Positions 48,607-57,092 are shown, counted from the stretch's first letter. The stretch: 64,000 nucleotides of DNA from an uncultured Kushneria sp. (GCF_947497025.1 NZ_CANMFC010000001.1:248001-312000), one strand, 5' to 3'. Notes: generated by a model not told the origin, from the letters alone. Numbers and translations are program-made.

Positions 48607-50019
48607 TTGCAATGCATTTTTGCGTTGAAAATGATGAATGCGTTAATCAGACAGGAAGCGCCAGAAACGGATGTTCATAATGTGTTTGTGAGTAATTTTT
48701 ATGTAATTGAAGGTAATCATCACAAGATGAGTCACTGTCTGCCGTCCGCCGATGACTGCCCGTCCATCGAGGCACTCGACAAGCTGAACATCGCAGCACT
48801 GGTCTACCGGTGTGGCGAGCGCATCACGCTGGAAGGCGCCAATTATTCTGCCCGAACCCTCCTGAACTATTTTGATCCACTCGATGAGGAGGAGCCCTGG
48901 CAGTGGTATCCCGATAAAAAGGGAGCCCATCCTGCTCATGACTGGTGCCTTGATGATAAGGCCACCGAGTATGGGCAGTGCCCGCGCGTGCGCTGGCTCG
49001 GCTTCAAGGAGGGCCATCGACGCATGGCGTTGAGCCTCACCGGTTGTCGACTGGCTGGTGATGGAGAGACCGCTCGAGTCATGCTGGTACTGCAGGACTG
49101 TACCCGACAGATCGTTCAGCACGAAGAGCTCAGGCGCAGTCAGGAATGCATCTCGAGCATTATCAATGCGACACCCATGGGCATCTGCGTGCTGACCGAA
49201 GACGGCCGCTTTGAAATGGTCAATCCGGCCTACTGTCGCTTTCATGGCTACGAGGAACACGAACTGATCGGCCGGCCCTTTTCGATGGTCGTGCCCTATA
49301 GCAGTCATCAATATCTGCAGCGTCAGCAGCGCGGCGCCATGGGCAGCCATCATGGTCATACCCAGCAGTTTGGTGAGTGCGAGCTGGTGGCGCGCCACGG
49401 CGAGCGTCATACGGTGATTGTCGAAAGTGTGCGCATTGAGGGCGAGGATGGTCGGCCGCGTGATGTGGTCTTTCTTGTCGACATCAGCGATCGCAAAAAG
49501 CTCGAAATGGCACTGGAAGAAAAAAATGTACGCCTTGAGTATCTCGCCACGCATGATGAGCTGACCGGCATTCGCAATCGTCGGTTTGGTATCAGCAGCC
49601 TCGAGGCAGCACTTGAGCAGGCCGAGCGCCAGGGGATGGAGATCAGCGTTGCCCTGCTGGATATCGACCACTTCAAGCGCGTCAATGATGACTACGGGCA
49701 TACCGTCGGTGATCAGGTGCTTCAGCAGTTTGCCGAAGTGCTGTCCCGTCAGCTGCGCGCCAGCGATATTCTGGTGCGCTGGGGCGGAGAAGAGTTCCTG
49801 CTGATTTTGCCGGGAATCGATGTCAGTGGCGCCCTTCAGGCCCTTGAGCGCCTGCGCCATTCCCTGGCACTCGAGTATCTGAGTCCGCGCGGGCTGCAGG
49901 TCACCTTCTCGGCCGGCATCATCAATGCGCGTGGCATGAGCTGCAACGATCTGGTGGAAGGCGTGGATCAAAAGCTTTATCAGGCCAAGGGGCGCGGGCG
50001 CGATCGAATCGTTTACTGA
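48607..50019 (+). CDS. PAS-domain diguanylate cyclase
   Basis: Cytoplasmic c-di-GMP synthase of up to 470 residues. The N-terminal third (about 55-170) is PAS-like; a clearer PAS domain follows (about 180-300, INATPMGICVLTEDGRFEMVNPAYCRFHGYEEHELIG); then a GGDEF domain with the catalytic variant GGEEF in RWGGEEFLLIL. An intact RxxD inhibitory site (RASD) lies five residues before GGEEF, so product inhibition is expected. The start is uncertain: ATGs at 48633 and 48727 are also possible, and the first stretch is AT-rich. No membrane segment is seen. It may link to the type IV pilus and surface life. Confidence 0.88.
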   Translation: MQCIFALKMMNALIRQEAPETDVHNVFVSNFYVIEGNHHKMSHCLPSADDCPSIEALDKLNIAALVYRCGERITLEGANYSARTLLNYFDPLDEEEPWQWYPDKKGAHPAHDWCLDDKATEYGQCPRVRWLGFKEGHRRMALSLTGCRLAGDGETARVMLVLQDCTRQIVQHEELRRSQECISSIINATPMGICVLTEDGRFEMVNPAYCRFHGYEEHELIGRPFSMVVPYSSHQYLQRQQRGAMGSHHGHTQQFGECELVARHGERHTVIVESVRIEGEDGRPRDVVFLVDISDRKKLEMALEEKNVRLEYLATHDELTGIRNRRFGISSLEAALEQAERQGMEISVALLDIDHFKRVNDDYGHTVGDQVLQQFAEVLSRQLRASDILVRWGGEEFLLILPGIDVSGALQALERLRHSLALEYLSPRGLQVTFSAGIINARGMSCNDLVEGVDQKLYQAKGRGRDRIVY

Positions 50020-50126
50020 AGGCCACGACAGTTTGGTGCGACTCGACTACGTTTGCTTATAAGTCATACAGGGACAGGACCTTATAACCAGCGGTCAGGG
50101 CAGTTAACGGCAAACAGGGGCGCGTC

Positions 50127-50633
50127 ATGAAAAAAGCTTTTTCCAGCGGCATCATGCTGGCAGCAGCAGGTCTGGCACTCGGGGGCTGCAGTCAGCAGCC
50201 GGAAGTGTCATCGTCACCGCAGGTCATGTCCGTGGCAGAAAGCTGGCAGGGCGTGCTGCCGTGTGCTGACTGCGAGGGGATCGATACCGAGCTGACACTG
50301 GTGTCTTCCGGCATGACCGGATTTGCGTCGACCTATACGCTCAAACAGCGCTATCTGGGCAACGGCCACGAGCAGGACGTGCAAACGCGCTCGGGTGACT
50401 GGGTCGTGACACGCGGCAATCAGGTGGACCCGCAGGCGGTAATCTATCGACTCGACCCCGAAAGCGCCGACAGCTGCATGAGTTTTCAGGTCATCGGCAA
50501 TGACCGGCTACGCCAGCTGAACTGCAACGGCCAGCCCATCAATACCACGCACAATATAGAACTGCGCCATGTGGCCGAACCGGTACAAAAGGCGTCGGGA
50601 ACGGCGGCGCAGTCGATGCCCTATCAGAGGTAG
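50127..50633 (+). CDS. NlpE-like envelope lipoprotein
   Basis: Outer-membrane lipoprotein of 168 residues. The signal peptide ends in lipobox LGGC (Cys near residue 21). The mature part carries the NlpE N-domain signature WQGVLPCADCEGIDTELTL, in which the CADC pair may form a disulphide or bind copper. In E. coli NlpE relays surface contact and lipoprotein stress to Cpx; the C-terminal OB-like domain of E. coli NlpE is absent here, as in many relatives. It is followed by a bidirectional terminator. Confidence 0.87.
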   Translation: MKKAFSSGIMLAAAGLALGGCSQQPEVSSSPQVMSVAESWQGVLPCADCEGIDTELTLVSSGMTGFASTYTLKQRYLGNGHEQDVQTRSGDWVVTRGNQVDPQAVIYRLDPESADSCMSFQVIGNDRLRQLNCNGQPINTTHNIELRHVAEPVQKASGTAAQSMPYQR

Positions 50634-50660
50634 GTGCTCGAGCAGATCCAGACAATCTTG

Positions 50661-50715
50661 CACAAAAAACCGGCCACTGGGCCGGTTTTTTCATATATGG
50701 CGGAGAGGGAGGGAT
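50661..50715. repeat. direct repeat copy 1: tRNA-Ser 3' end plus terminator (duplicate)
   Basis: These 55 bases match 50813-50867 except for two small length differences in the stem/T-run and one a/c change. On the minus strand the copy contains the 3' half of the T-stem, the acceptor 3' strand, CCA, and the terminator of tRNA-Ser, but no tRNA body. Confidence 0.92.
50664..50691. terminator. bidirectional terminator after the NlpE-like gene (copy 1)
   Basis: AAAAAACCGGCC (50664-50675) with GGCCGGTTTTTT (50680-50691) around ACTG, a near-perfect copy of the terminator lying beyond the tRNA-Ser 3' end. It serves the NlpE-like gene on the plus strand and would serve a tRNA on the minus strand. 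Confidence 0.9.
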
Positions 50716-50725
50716 GGGCCTCGCT

Positions 50726-50749
50726 GCGCTCCGCCTGTCGGCGCTGCGC
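50726..50749. repeat. REP-like hairpin between the two repeat copies
   Basis: GCGC-TC-CGCC, loop TGTC, GGCG-CT-GCGC makes a GC-rich hairpin with an internal mismatch, lying within the 97 bases that separate the duplicated tRNA ends. It may belong to a dispersed palindromic family; only one copy is seen in this window. Confidence 0.4.
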
Positions 50750-50812
50750 ACCTCGATACGAACCCGAGGGTTCTCATCCTCTCCCTTGAAACGCAGCTGT
50801 CCGTCATGCGGA

Positions 50813-50939
<127 letters not shown>

Positions 50940-51039
50940 GAAGGCGCCATATATTACGGATGCCGGGATAAAATGTCCATGCCCGGAAGCCATCCGGGTG
51001 GTCGATCGGGTTCATGACCTGATACCCGGTCAGTGGCGT

Positions 51040-51768
51040 CTAGATCTCGTCAAAGTCGTCAAACCCGCCGGCATCACCGCCAAAAAAGGAACTGTCGTCC
51101 TGAAAACCGCCGTCATCAGGGGGCGCATCAGTCTGGGGATCGTAGTCGCTCGGCATAAAACCGCCCTGATCGGTGCTGCTATCCCCGCCGTCCATGGTGC
51201 CACCCTGATCCCCCTGGCCATCCGTGCCGACCGGGTCTTCGATGACATCGACGATCTCTTCGCTGTTGTGATGACCGAACATGCCCATCAGCATGTTGCC
51301 CAGCATCATGCCGCCGGCCACACCGGCGGCCGTTTGCAGGGCGCCGCCCAGAAAGCCGCCACCGCCGCGCATGGCACTGCCGGGAGCGCTTGAGGCCGGA
51401 CCGTTGGTTTGCCAGTTCTGCCCCGGGCCGCTGGCGCCCGCGCGTCTTGACGCATCCATGCTTCGACTGCGTGTGGCAGACCCTTCCTCGCGCTGGTCGG
51501 CGCCAAAAATGCCGGCCAGAAAACCGCCGCTGCTGCGTTTCTCGCTCTTTTGTTTTTCCAGTGCCTCGATGCGGGCATTGAGCCGCTTGATCGCGGCTTC
51601 CTGCACCAGAATGGTCTGTGCCATGTAGTAGGGTGCGGCGGGCTGATCGCGCATGTGGTCATCGATGCGCTTCTGGGCCTGTTCATCGCGTTCGCCGCCG
51701 GTTTGCGCCTCGGCTTCCTTGAGGCGTGAAAACAGATCGTCGATCACTTCCTGTTCACTGCGTGCCAT
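51040..51768 (-). CDS. DUF2076 family protein
   Basis: A 242-residue protein of unknown role. The N-terminal helical region (MARSEQEVIDDLFSRLKEAEAQ, then YYMAQTILVQEAAIKRLNARIEALEKQ, a coiled coil) is the DUF2076 hallmark. A Gly/Ser/Ala-rich middle includes GGGGFLGGALQTAAGVAGGMMLGNMLMGMFG, a glycine-zipper-like hydrophobic run, and the last 70 residues are strongly acidic (Asp/Gly-rich). The start at 51768 has GGGAG seven bases upstream. No signal peptide is seen. Confidence 0.85.
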   Translation of the reverse strand: MARSEQEVIDDLFSRLKEAEAQTGGERDEQAQKRIDDHMRDQPAAPYYMAQTILVQEAAIKRLNARIEALEKQKSEKRSSGGFLAGIFGADQREEGSATRSRSMDASRRAGASGPGQNWQTNGPASSAPGSAMRGGGGFLGGALQTAAGVAGGMMLGNMLMGMFGHHNSEEIVDVIEDPVGTDGQGDQGGTMDGGDSSTDQGGFMPSDYDPQTDAPPDDGGFQDDSSFFGGDAGGFDDFDEI

Positions 51769-51858
51769 GGTGTTCTCCCTGATTCGACAATACATGGGCC
51801 CGGCAAGACATGGGGTCAATAATGGCTTTGACCACCATCGCTTGCCATGGTGCCTGAC

Positions 51859-52524
51859 TCAGGCCTGATTCAGGGTTCGCACCAGTGCCGGCAGATCCTT
51901 CATGTGAAGCAGCTCATGCGCCCGTTCCGGCGTCTGCTCCTCATTGGGGAAATGATTGATGTGGGCCACCTGCATACCGGCATCCAGCGCGGCGGTGACG
52001 CCGACCGGAGCGTCATCGATCACCAGACACTCTTCGGGCGCCACGCCCATGGCTTGCGCGGCATGCAGGAAAAGCCCCGGGTCCGGCTTGAAGTGACCCA
52101 CTTCATAGGCCGAAAAGAGGTGCTCACCGAAAAAGCGGCCCAGCCCGGAGACCTCCATGGATTGGCGAATCTTGTTGAGCGGCCCGTTGGAGGCCACACA
52201 GCAGAGATAATCGGGTGACAGGATATCCATGGACGCCTCAATGCCCTCGATCACGAGCAGGCTATCCTTGAGCCCTGCCATCAGGCGCGAGCGCATGCGC
52301 GCTTCGGCTTCCCTTTTCACTGTCTCGTCAACGGCGCCATGACGCTTTTCGAGTTCCGCCACGATATGGGCATAGACCACGCCGCGAAATTCGTTCATAT
52401 AGTCGCTGGCACGAAAGGGCAGGCCGGCCTCGGGCAGGGTCTGTGCCAGTACGTCGGCGAGCAGGGGTTCGCTGTCGACCAGCGTACCGTCGCAGTCGAA
52501 AATCAGACATTTGATGCGTGCCAT
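51859..52524 (-). CDS. HAD-superfamily hydrolase (phosphatase, YieH-like)
   Basis: Cytoplasmic phosphatase of 221 residues. The nucleophile motif is IFDCDGTLVDSEP, motif II VASNGPL, motif III lysine FKPDPGLF, and motif IV VIDDAPVGVTAA. The cap domain (about 20-85) is helical, as in the beta-phosphoglucomutase/YieH subgroup; a 6-phosphogluconate phosphatase role is one possibility. It is divergent from kdgK with a shared regulatory region. The start has GGAG before ATG. Confidence 0.85.
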   Translation of the reverse strand: MARIKCLIFDCDGTLVDSEPLLADVLAQTLPEAGLPFRASDYMNEFRGVVYAHIVAELEKRHGAVDETVKREAEARMRSRLMAGLKDSLLVIEGIEASMDILSPDYLCCVASNGPLNKIRQSMEVSGLGRFFGEHLFSAYEVGHFKPDPGLFLHAAQAMGVAPEECLVIDDAPVGVTAALDAGMQVAHINHFPNEEQTPERAHELLHMKDLPALVRTLNQA

Positions 52525-52540
52525 GGGGGCTCCTGAAGCT

Positions 52541-52590
52541 GTTCCCGCGGGAACGTTGTGACGTTTGAAAGTATCGTTTGGAAAGTATCG
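52541..52590. promoter_or_regulatory. divergent control region of the HAD gene and kdgK
   Basis: GTTCCCGCGGGAAC (52541-52554) is a perfect 14-base palindrome, and GAAAGTATCG is repeated at 52567-52576 and 52581-52590, 14 bases apart. Both motifs could bind a regulator; no regulator gene adjoins them. Confidence 0.4.
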
Positions 52591-52656
52591 GTGCTGCTTG
52601 AGTCATACCAGCTTCGGGTGCATCGTCGCAAAACACAATGCAAAGGGAGAACCATC

Positions 52657-53583
52657 TTGCCATCCACCATCGCGCTTATGGGCGAGTGCATGATCGAAAT
52701 GCATGGCCGGCCGGGACAGTCCGTTCACCAGACCTTCGGGGGCGACAGCTTCAACACGGCGGCCTATCTGGCACGCCTGGCAGGCGATGCTCTGAAAGTG
52801 GAGTACGTGACGGCGCTGGGCAGTGACGGTTTCAGTCAGGCCATGCGTGAGCGCTTTACACAGGAAGGGGTCGGCACCGACAACGTCAGAACCTTCGAGG
52901 CGCGCCTGCCAGGGCTTTATTTCATCGAGACCGACGAGGCGGGGGAGCGACGCTTTCACTACTGGCGAAGCGAAGCCGCCGCGCGCTTCATGTTTGATGG
53001 CGAGAAAGGCGAGCAGCTGCTGGAAGGGCTGGCCCACAGCGAGACGCTCTATTTGAGTGGCATCAGTCTGGCCATTTTAACGCCCGAGGGTCGGGAACGG
53101 CTGCTGGCGGGGCTCCCCGGTCTGCGCGAGCGCGGGGTCAGGGTGGTGTTTGACAACAACTACCGTCCCCGACTCTGGTCGAGTGTCGACACGGCCCGGC
53201 AGGCGCATCAATCGCTGCTGGATCAGGTGGATCTGGCGATTGTCACCTTCGAGGATGACCAGGCGCTTTTTGGCTTTGACACTCCCGAGGCGCTGTTTGC
53301 ATTTTATCGCGACCGGGGCGTGGACGAGATCGTGATCAAGCGCGGTGCCGAGAGCTGCCTGATCGAGCATGCGGGCGTGCGTTACGAGGTGGCCGGTGAG
53401 CGGGTTGAAAAGGTGGTGGACACCACGGCGGCAGGGGACTCCTTCAGCGCCGGCTATCTGGCCTGTCGCCTGACCGGTGGCGATGTTGAAAAGGCGGCGC
53501 GCTGGGGTCATCGACTGGCGGCGACCGTGATCGGCCATCGCGGCGCCATCATCGATGTCGAGCATATGCCGGAGATGCCCTGA
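52657..53583 (+). CDS. kdgK: 2-dehydro-3-deoxygluconokinase
   Basis: PfkB-family sugar kinase (308 residues) that makes KDPG from 2-keto-3-deoxygluconate. I chose TTG 52657, preceded by AAGGGAGA, giving (M)PSTIALMGECMIEMHG; E. coli KdgK is 309 residues. Family features are GGDSFNTAAYLARL, NNYRPRLW, and the catalytic loop DTTAAGDSFSAGY with the base Asp. It is the step that follows the mannonate dehydratases encoded 5-10 kb downstream. Confidence 0.92.
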   Translation: MPSTIALMGECMIEMHGRPGQSVHQTFGGDSFNTAAYLARLAGDALKVEYVTALGSDGFSQAMRERFTQEGVGTDNVRTFEARLPGLYFIETDEAGERRFHYWRSEAAARFMFDGEKGEQLLEGLAHSETLYLSGISLAILTPEGRERLLAGLPGLRERGVRVVFDNNYRPRLWSSVDTARQAHQSLLDQVDLAIVTFEDDQALFGFDTPEALFAFYRDRGVDEIVIKRGAESCLIEHAGVRYEVAGERVEKVVDTTAAGDSFSAGYLACRLTGGDVEKAARWGHRLAATVIGHRGAIIDVEHMPEMP

Positions 53584-53605
53584 AGGCTGTGCTCATGCCC
53601 ATGAA

Positions 53606-53645
53606 AACGGGAGCGCCCCGATGGAGCGCTCCCGTTGTTATTTTA
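53606..53645. terminator. terminator between kdgK and dps
   Basis: An 11-bp perfect stem (AACGGGAGCGC at 53606-53616 with GCGCTCCCGTT at 53626-53636) followed by GTTATTTT on the plus side, and TTTTC on the minus side, serving convergent kdgK and dps. Confidence 0.87.
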
Positions 53646-53687
53646 CGGTCTCCGGCGATGCGGCCGGCGACGTGATGACTGCAGGGT

Positions 53688-54227
53688 TCAGGCGCCTTCC
53701 TGCATGTGGGCTTCGATGAACCACAGGTTGCTGTCAAGGGTGCGCGACACGCCGGTCAGAATATCGGAGGAGTCGGCATCACCGAGTTCGTCGGTTTCAT
53801 CGATGGATTTGCGCACGGTGGCACCCACGCCGGCATAGTGATCGGCCAGCGCCTTGAGGTGATCCTCGATGCGATGAATATCGGCCGGATAGCTTTCAAG
53901 GCTGGTGTTCTGAGAGACCTGCTGCACGGTACCCAGTGCCGTGCCACCCAGCTGTACCAACCGCTCGGCCACTTCGTCGACGTGAGCATCGATGCCGCTT
54001 CTGAACCCGTCGAGCATCTCATGTACCGCAATGAACTGCGGTCCCTTGAGGTTCCAGTGCGCCTGCTTGATGACCAGCGCCAGGTCGATCAGTTCGGCCA
54101 GGCGGGCATTCATGACCGCCACGACTTTCTGACGTTCGCCTTCAGGAATATCGTTGCGCGTCGGATAGAGCTTCTTCGCGGTTTTCTGATTGGCTTCCTT
54201 GATATTGCGTGTTGTAGCACTGCTCAT
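53688..54227 (-). CDS. dps: Dps family DNA-protecting ferritin-like protein
   Basis: Dodecameric ferritin relative of 179 residues that oxidises and stores iron and protects DNA in stress. The ferroxidase-site residues appear in LALVIKQAHWNLKGPQF and HEMLDGFRSGIDAHVDEVAERL; a Lys-rich N-terminal tail (TRNIKEANQKTAKKLYP) could bind DNA. The ATG has AAGGATG upstream. The single-gene arrangement next to sugar-acid genes gives no special link. Confidence 0.93.
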   Translation of the reverse strand: MSSATTRNIKEANQKTAKKLYPTRNDIPEGERQKVVAVMNARLAELIDLALVIKQAHWNLKGPQFIAVHEMLDGFRSGIDAHVDEVAERLVQLGGTALGTVQQVSQNTSLESYPADIHRIEDHLKALADHYAGVGATVRKSIDETDELGDADSSDILTGVSRTLDSNLWFIEAHMQEGA

Positions 54228-54381
54228 GAGTCACATCCTTTTGTCGAGATCAGTGAAAACGGCCATATCCTGCCGCCGGCATGACGTGTCTGCATGGCAC
54301 GCCATCACCTTCTGCTCATCATGGATTTTGGTACGTTCTGCCCCGATATCAAGGCCGGGTTCAGAAACCACTGCGTGGCGC

Positions 54382-55950
54382 TCAGGTTAACAACGTCGGC
54401 AGCCATACGCTGAACAACACGATAACCACGAAGAAAACGCCCAGCGCCGCGATGGTAGGCACATGAGCATCCAGTACCGGTCGTGGCATGACATCGCTGT
54501 GCGTGCGGCGATGCGTCACGGCACTTGTGATCAGGGCGACCATCAGCATGGTGATGGCCCCGGTCACGTTCCACCAGAACCAGAAAAGCTCCGGCACGAA
54601 CAGCCACAAAAAGGCGTTGAGCCCGACGCCGGCGACCAGCCCGCAGTTGGCACCAATGCCGTTGATGGGACGTATCAGAATGGCGGCCAGAAAGGTGGCG
54701 AGCATCGGGCCGAAAAACAGCGAACCTACCTTGTTGATCGCCTCGATGATGGTTGTGGCGATGTTGCCGGTAAAAAAGGCCAGTGTGATGCAGACCACGC
54801 CCCAGAAAAGGGAGGTGAGTCGGGACAGGCGCATATAGCGCTTTTCATCGATCCTTCGACCACGCACGAAGAGGTCCTCCACGCTGGCCGCCGACAGTGA
54901 ATTGATCGCCGAGCTGACCGAGGACATGGCCGCTGAGAAGATCGCCACGATCAGGATGCCGGTCAGCCCTGCAGGCAGGTAGTCGCGCATGAACAGCGGC
55001 ACCATCAAATCCGGTTCGTCAGCAGGGATCAGCGCGCGAAACTCCGGATGCGTGACGGCAAGCGTGCCCATCACCAGCCCGAGCAGGCAGTAGCACAGGG
55101 TGACCGGAAAGCGCAGCAGCCCGTTGGCCAGCAGGGTATGGCGCACGGTGCGCGCGTCACGGGCAGACAGCAGCCGCTGTGCCTGGCTCTGATCGGCGCC
55201 GTAGTAGGCGGCGTAGAGAAAAAGCCCGCCAATCACCATGGGCCAGAAACCGAAGCCGCTGCTGTCCTGGCCGATGCCAACATCATCAAAGCGGACGGTT
55301 TCAAGACGCGCCGGGTCCACGTTGGCCATAAAGACTTCCCACCCGCCGAGCAGCGACAGGGCATACACCAGACAGACCACCAGCCCGATCACCAGCAATA
55401 TCATCTGAATGACGTCGCCATAGACCACGGCCTTCATGCCGCCCTGACACGAATAGACCAGCGTGACCACCCCGATCACGACAATGGTGGCCCACAGGGG
55501 CAGGCCGATGGCGTGGGTAAGAATCAGGGCAATGGCATACACCATGACACTGGTGGCGAAGGCGCGTGACAGCTGGAACACCAGACTCAGCAGAATGCGG
55601 GTGCCGCGGCCGAAGCGTTTTTCCAGATAGCCGTAGATACTGACCACGCCGGCCGCGTAGAGGGTCGGGAAGAAGAGCACGACAAGCACGATCATCGCCA
55701 GCGGCACGGCGAATTCGTAGGTCAGCCATATCAGCCCGCCGCCTTCCTTCATGCCCACAAAGGCGGGTGCCGAGATGAAGCTGACGGCCGAAAGCTGCGT
55801 GGCCGCCGCCGACAGGGACAGCGGGAACCAGCCAAAGCCACGGCTGCCCAGAAAATAGTCCTCGCCTGAGTGCTGCTGCCTGAAAAGTTGCCCTAGCAGC
55901 AAAAAGCCGCCCAGATATGCCACGATCACTGCGTAATCCAGCCAGGCCAT
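54382..55950 (-). CDS. sodium:solute symporter (SSS family)
   Basis: Inner-membrane symporter of 522 residues with about 13 hydrophobic segments. It begins MAWLDYAVIVAYLGGFLLLGQLF after a strong GGGAGGGTGAT site. Family features are SGEDYFLGSRGFGWFPLSLSAAATQLSAVSFI and YYGADQSQAQRLLSARDARTV, followed by SAAMSSVSSAINSLSAASVEDLF. The C-terminus ends in a hydrophobic helix. It lies downstream of the GntR gene on the same strand, so a sugar or sugar acid substrate is plausible; sequence does not fix it. Confidence 0.9.
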   Translation of the reverse strand: MAWLDYAVIVAYLGGFLLLGQLFRQQHSGEDYFLGSRGFGWFPLSLSAAATQLSAVSFISAPAFVGMKEGGGLIWLTYEFAVPLAMIVLVVLFFPTLYAAGVVSIYGYLEKRFGRGTRILLSLVFQLSRAFATSVMVYAIALILTHAIGLPLWATIVVIGVVTLVYSCQGGMKAVVYGDVIQMILLVIGLVVCLVYALSLLGGWEVFMANVDPARLETVRFDDVGIGQDSSGFGFWPMVIGGLFLYAAYYGADQSQAQRLLSARDARTVRHTLLANGLLRFPVTLCYCLLGLVMGTLAVTHPEFRALIPADEPDLMVPLFMRDYLPAGLTGILIVAIFSAAMSSVSSAINSLSAASVEDLFVRGRRIDEKRYMRLSRLTSLFWGVVCITLAFFTGNIATTIIEAINKVGSLFFGPMLATFLAAILIRPINGIGANCGLVAGVGLNAFLWLFVPELFWFWWNVTGAITMLMVALITSAVTHRRTHSDVMPRPVLDAHVPTIAALGVFFVVIVLFSVWLPTLLT

Positions 55951-56055
55951 ATCACCCTCCCGTTTTCGGTCAGCCCTGTTGCGCTGCCGCTCATCCGTAT
56001 TGGTATTGTTCTCTGAGGCGCTGCCTGCCGACATTGGATGCGGTCATTGGCACGC

Positions 56056-56083
56056 TGCATCTACCTACATTAGGTCAGATGCA
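56056..56083. promoter_or_regulatory. inverted repeat upstream of the SSS symporter gene
   Basis: TGCATCT-ACCT (56056-56066), five bases, then AGGT-c-AGATGCA (56072-56083): a long dyad with one bulged base lying in the GntR-to-symporter gap, about 105 bases before the symporter start. It has no T-tract and is more like an operator than a terminator. Confidence 0.45.
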
Positions 56084-56134
56084 TGAGGGTGGCGAGACGG
56101 ACTGGGGGCACATGATCGATAAGGGCCAGCAAAC

Positions 56135-56914
56135 TCAGGAGGACGAACGCTCGAGGCCGCGGGTGAAGAGATAGCCGTCAAAGCTCGGGTCATCGGTATC
56201 GGAATGGGTGAACAGCGTATGCATGACATGCTCGATGTGGTCCCACATCGCCTTGTGCGCCCCCGTGCTGTCGCGCTTTTTGAGAGAGGCAAGAATACGG
56301 TCGTGGTCATCGAGCCAGCTGCGACGATAGGAGAAGTCCATGATGCGCCCGTGCAGGCGTCGCCACATGGGGCTGCGGTCACGCTGCTCCCAGAGCCGAT
56401 TGACGGCGTCCTCCAGCAGAGTGTTCTGACTGGCCCGCGCAATCAGCAGATGAAAGGCCCGGTCGGCCTGATCGGGGGCGTTGGTCAGTTCCTGCCCGCC
56501 GATGGAGGTCTCGATCGCCCGGCGCTCCTCGGCCAGCAGCGTTGACAGGGCACGAATGTCGCCCGGCGTCACCAGTTCGGCCGCGGCCGCGGCCACGGCA
56601 CTTTCCACTATCTGACGTGCCCTCAAAAGCTCGAAGGGGCCAATATCCTCGGCAGGGGCGGGTATTGCCTGTGCTGCTGCAGGCGTGGGCCCGCGGTGAT
56701 CGCCGGGGGGACAGACATAGGTCCCTGACCCCTTGCGTACCTCCACGCGTCCGGCCAGCTCCAGCATGATAAAGGCCTCGCGTACTACCGTGCGGCTCAC
56801 GTCAAAGCGTTCGGCGTATTCACGCTCGGTGGGCAGTCGGTCGCCGGGACGATAGCCGTCGCGGTCGATCTGCTGACCGATCTGTTCGCCAATGGTCTGA
56901 TACTGTCGGCGCAT
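56135..56914 (-). CDS. GntR/FadR-family regulator, UxuR/ExuR-like
   Basis: Transcription factor of 259 residues. The winged HTH is TEREYAERFDVSRTVVREAFIMLELAGRVEVRKGSGTYV. The C-terminal FCD domain (about 95-235) has Asp/His positions expected for metal or ligand binding (DRAFHLLIARAS, DDHDRILASL, GAHKAMWDHI). It diverges from manD, with UxuR-type palindromes between them, so it most likely represses the sugar-acid genes until a hexuronate or mannonate inducer arrives. Confidence 0.9.
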   Translation of the reverse strand: MRRQYQTIGEQIGQQIDRDGYRPGDRLPTEREYAERFDVSRTVVREAFIMLELAGRVEVRKGSGTYVCPPGDHRGPTPAAAQAIPAPAEDIGPFELLRARQIVESAVAAAAAELVTPGDIRALSTLLAEERRAIETSIGGQELTNAPDQADRAFHLLIARASQNTLLEDAVNRLWEQRDRSPMWRRLHGRIMDFSYRRSWLDDHDRILASLKKRDSTGAHKAMWDHIEHVMHTLFTHSDTDDPSFDGYLFTRGLERSSS

Positions 56915-56980
56915 TCCGACCTCCCTGATGGCTCCAACCCGTGAGCGGCTACGCTCCGTTTGTTTTTTGACGGCTTATTG

Positions 56981-56990
56981 TGGCATGCCA
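56981..56990. promoter_or_regulatory. UxuR/ExuR-like operator half-match near the GntR gene
   Basis: TGGCATGCCA is a perfect 10-base palindrome related to the UxuR/ExuR core TTGGTATACCAA. It lies 67 bases upstream of the GntR start, on the side suited to autoregulation. Confidence 0.5.
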
Positions 56991-57061
56991 GTTTCACCAC
57001 GATGTGCTGATACAGCCTATCTGACAACACTTTAAAGCGCATTGCGAAGCTTTGTGACGCT

Positions 57062-57073
57062 GGTGTATACCAA
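57062..57073. promoter_or_regulatory. UxuR/ExuR-like operator 1 upstream of manD
   Basis: GGTGTATACCAA matches 9 of 12 positions of TTGGTATACCAA. It falls just after a possible -35 (TTGTGA, 57052-57057). Confidence 0.55.
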
Positions 57074-57080
57074 TGTCTAT

Positions 57081-57092
57081 TTGGTATGCCAA
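57081..57092. promoter_or_regulatory. UxuR/ExuR-like operator 2 upstream of manD
   Basis: TTGGTATGCCAA matches 11 of 12 positions of TTGGTATACCAA and lies 19 bases from operator 1 (about two helical turns), 52 bases before the manD ATG. Two sites on one face of the helix suggest cooperative binding by the divergently encoded GntR protein. Confidence 0.65.
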
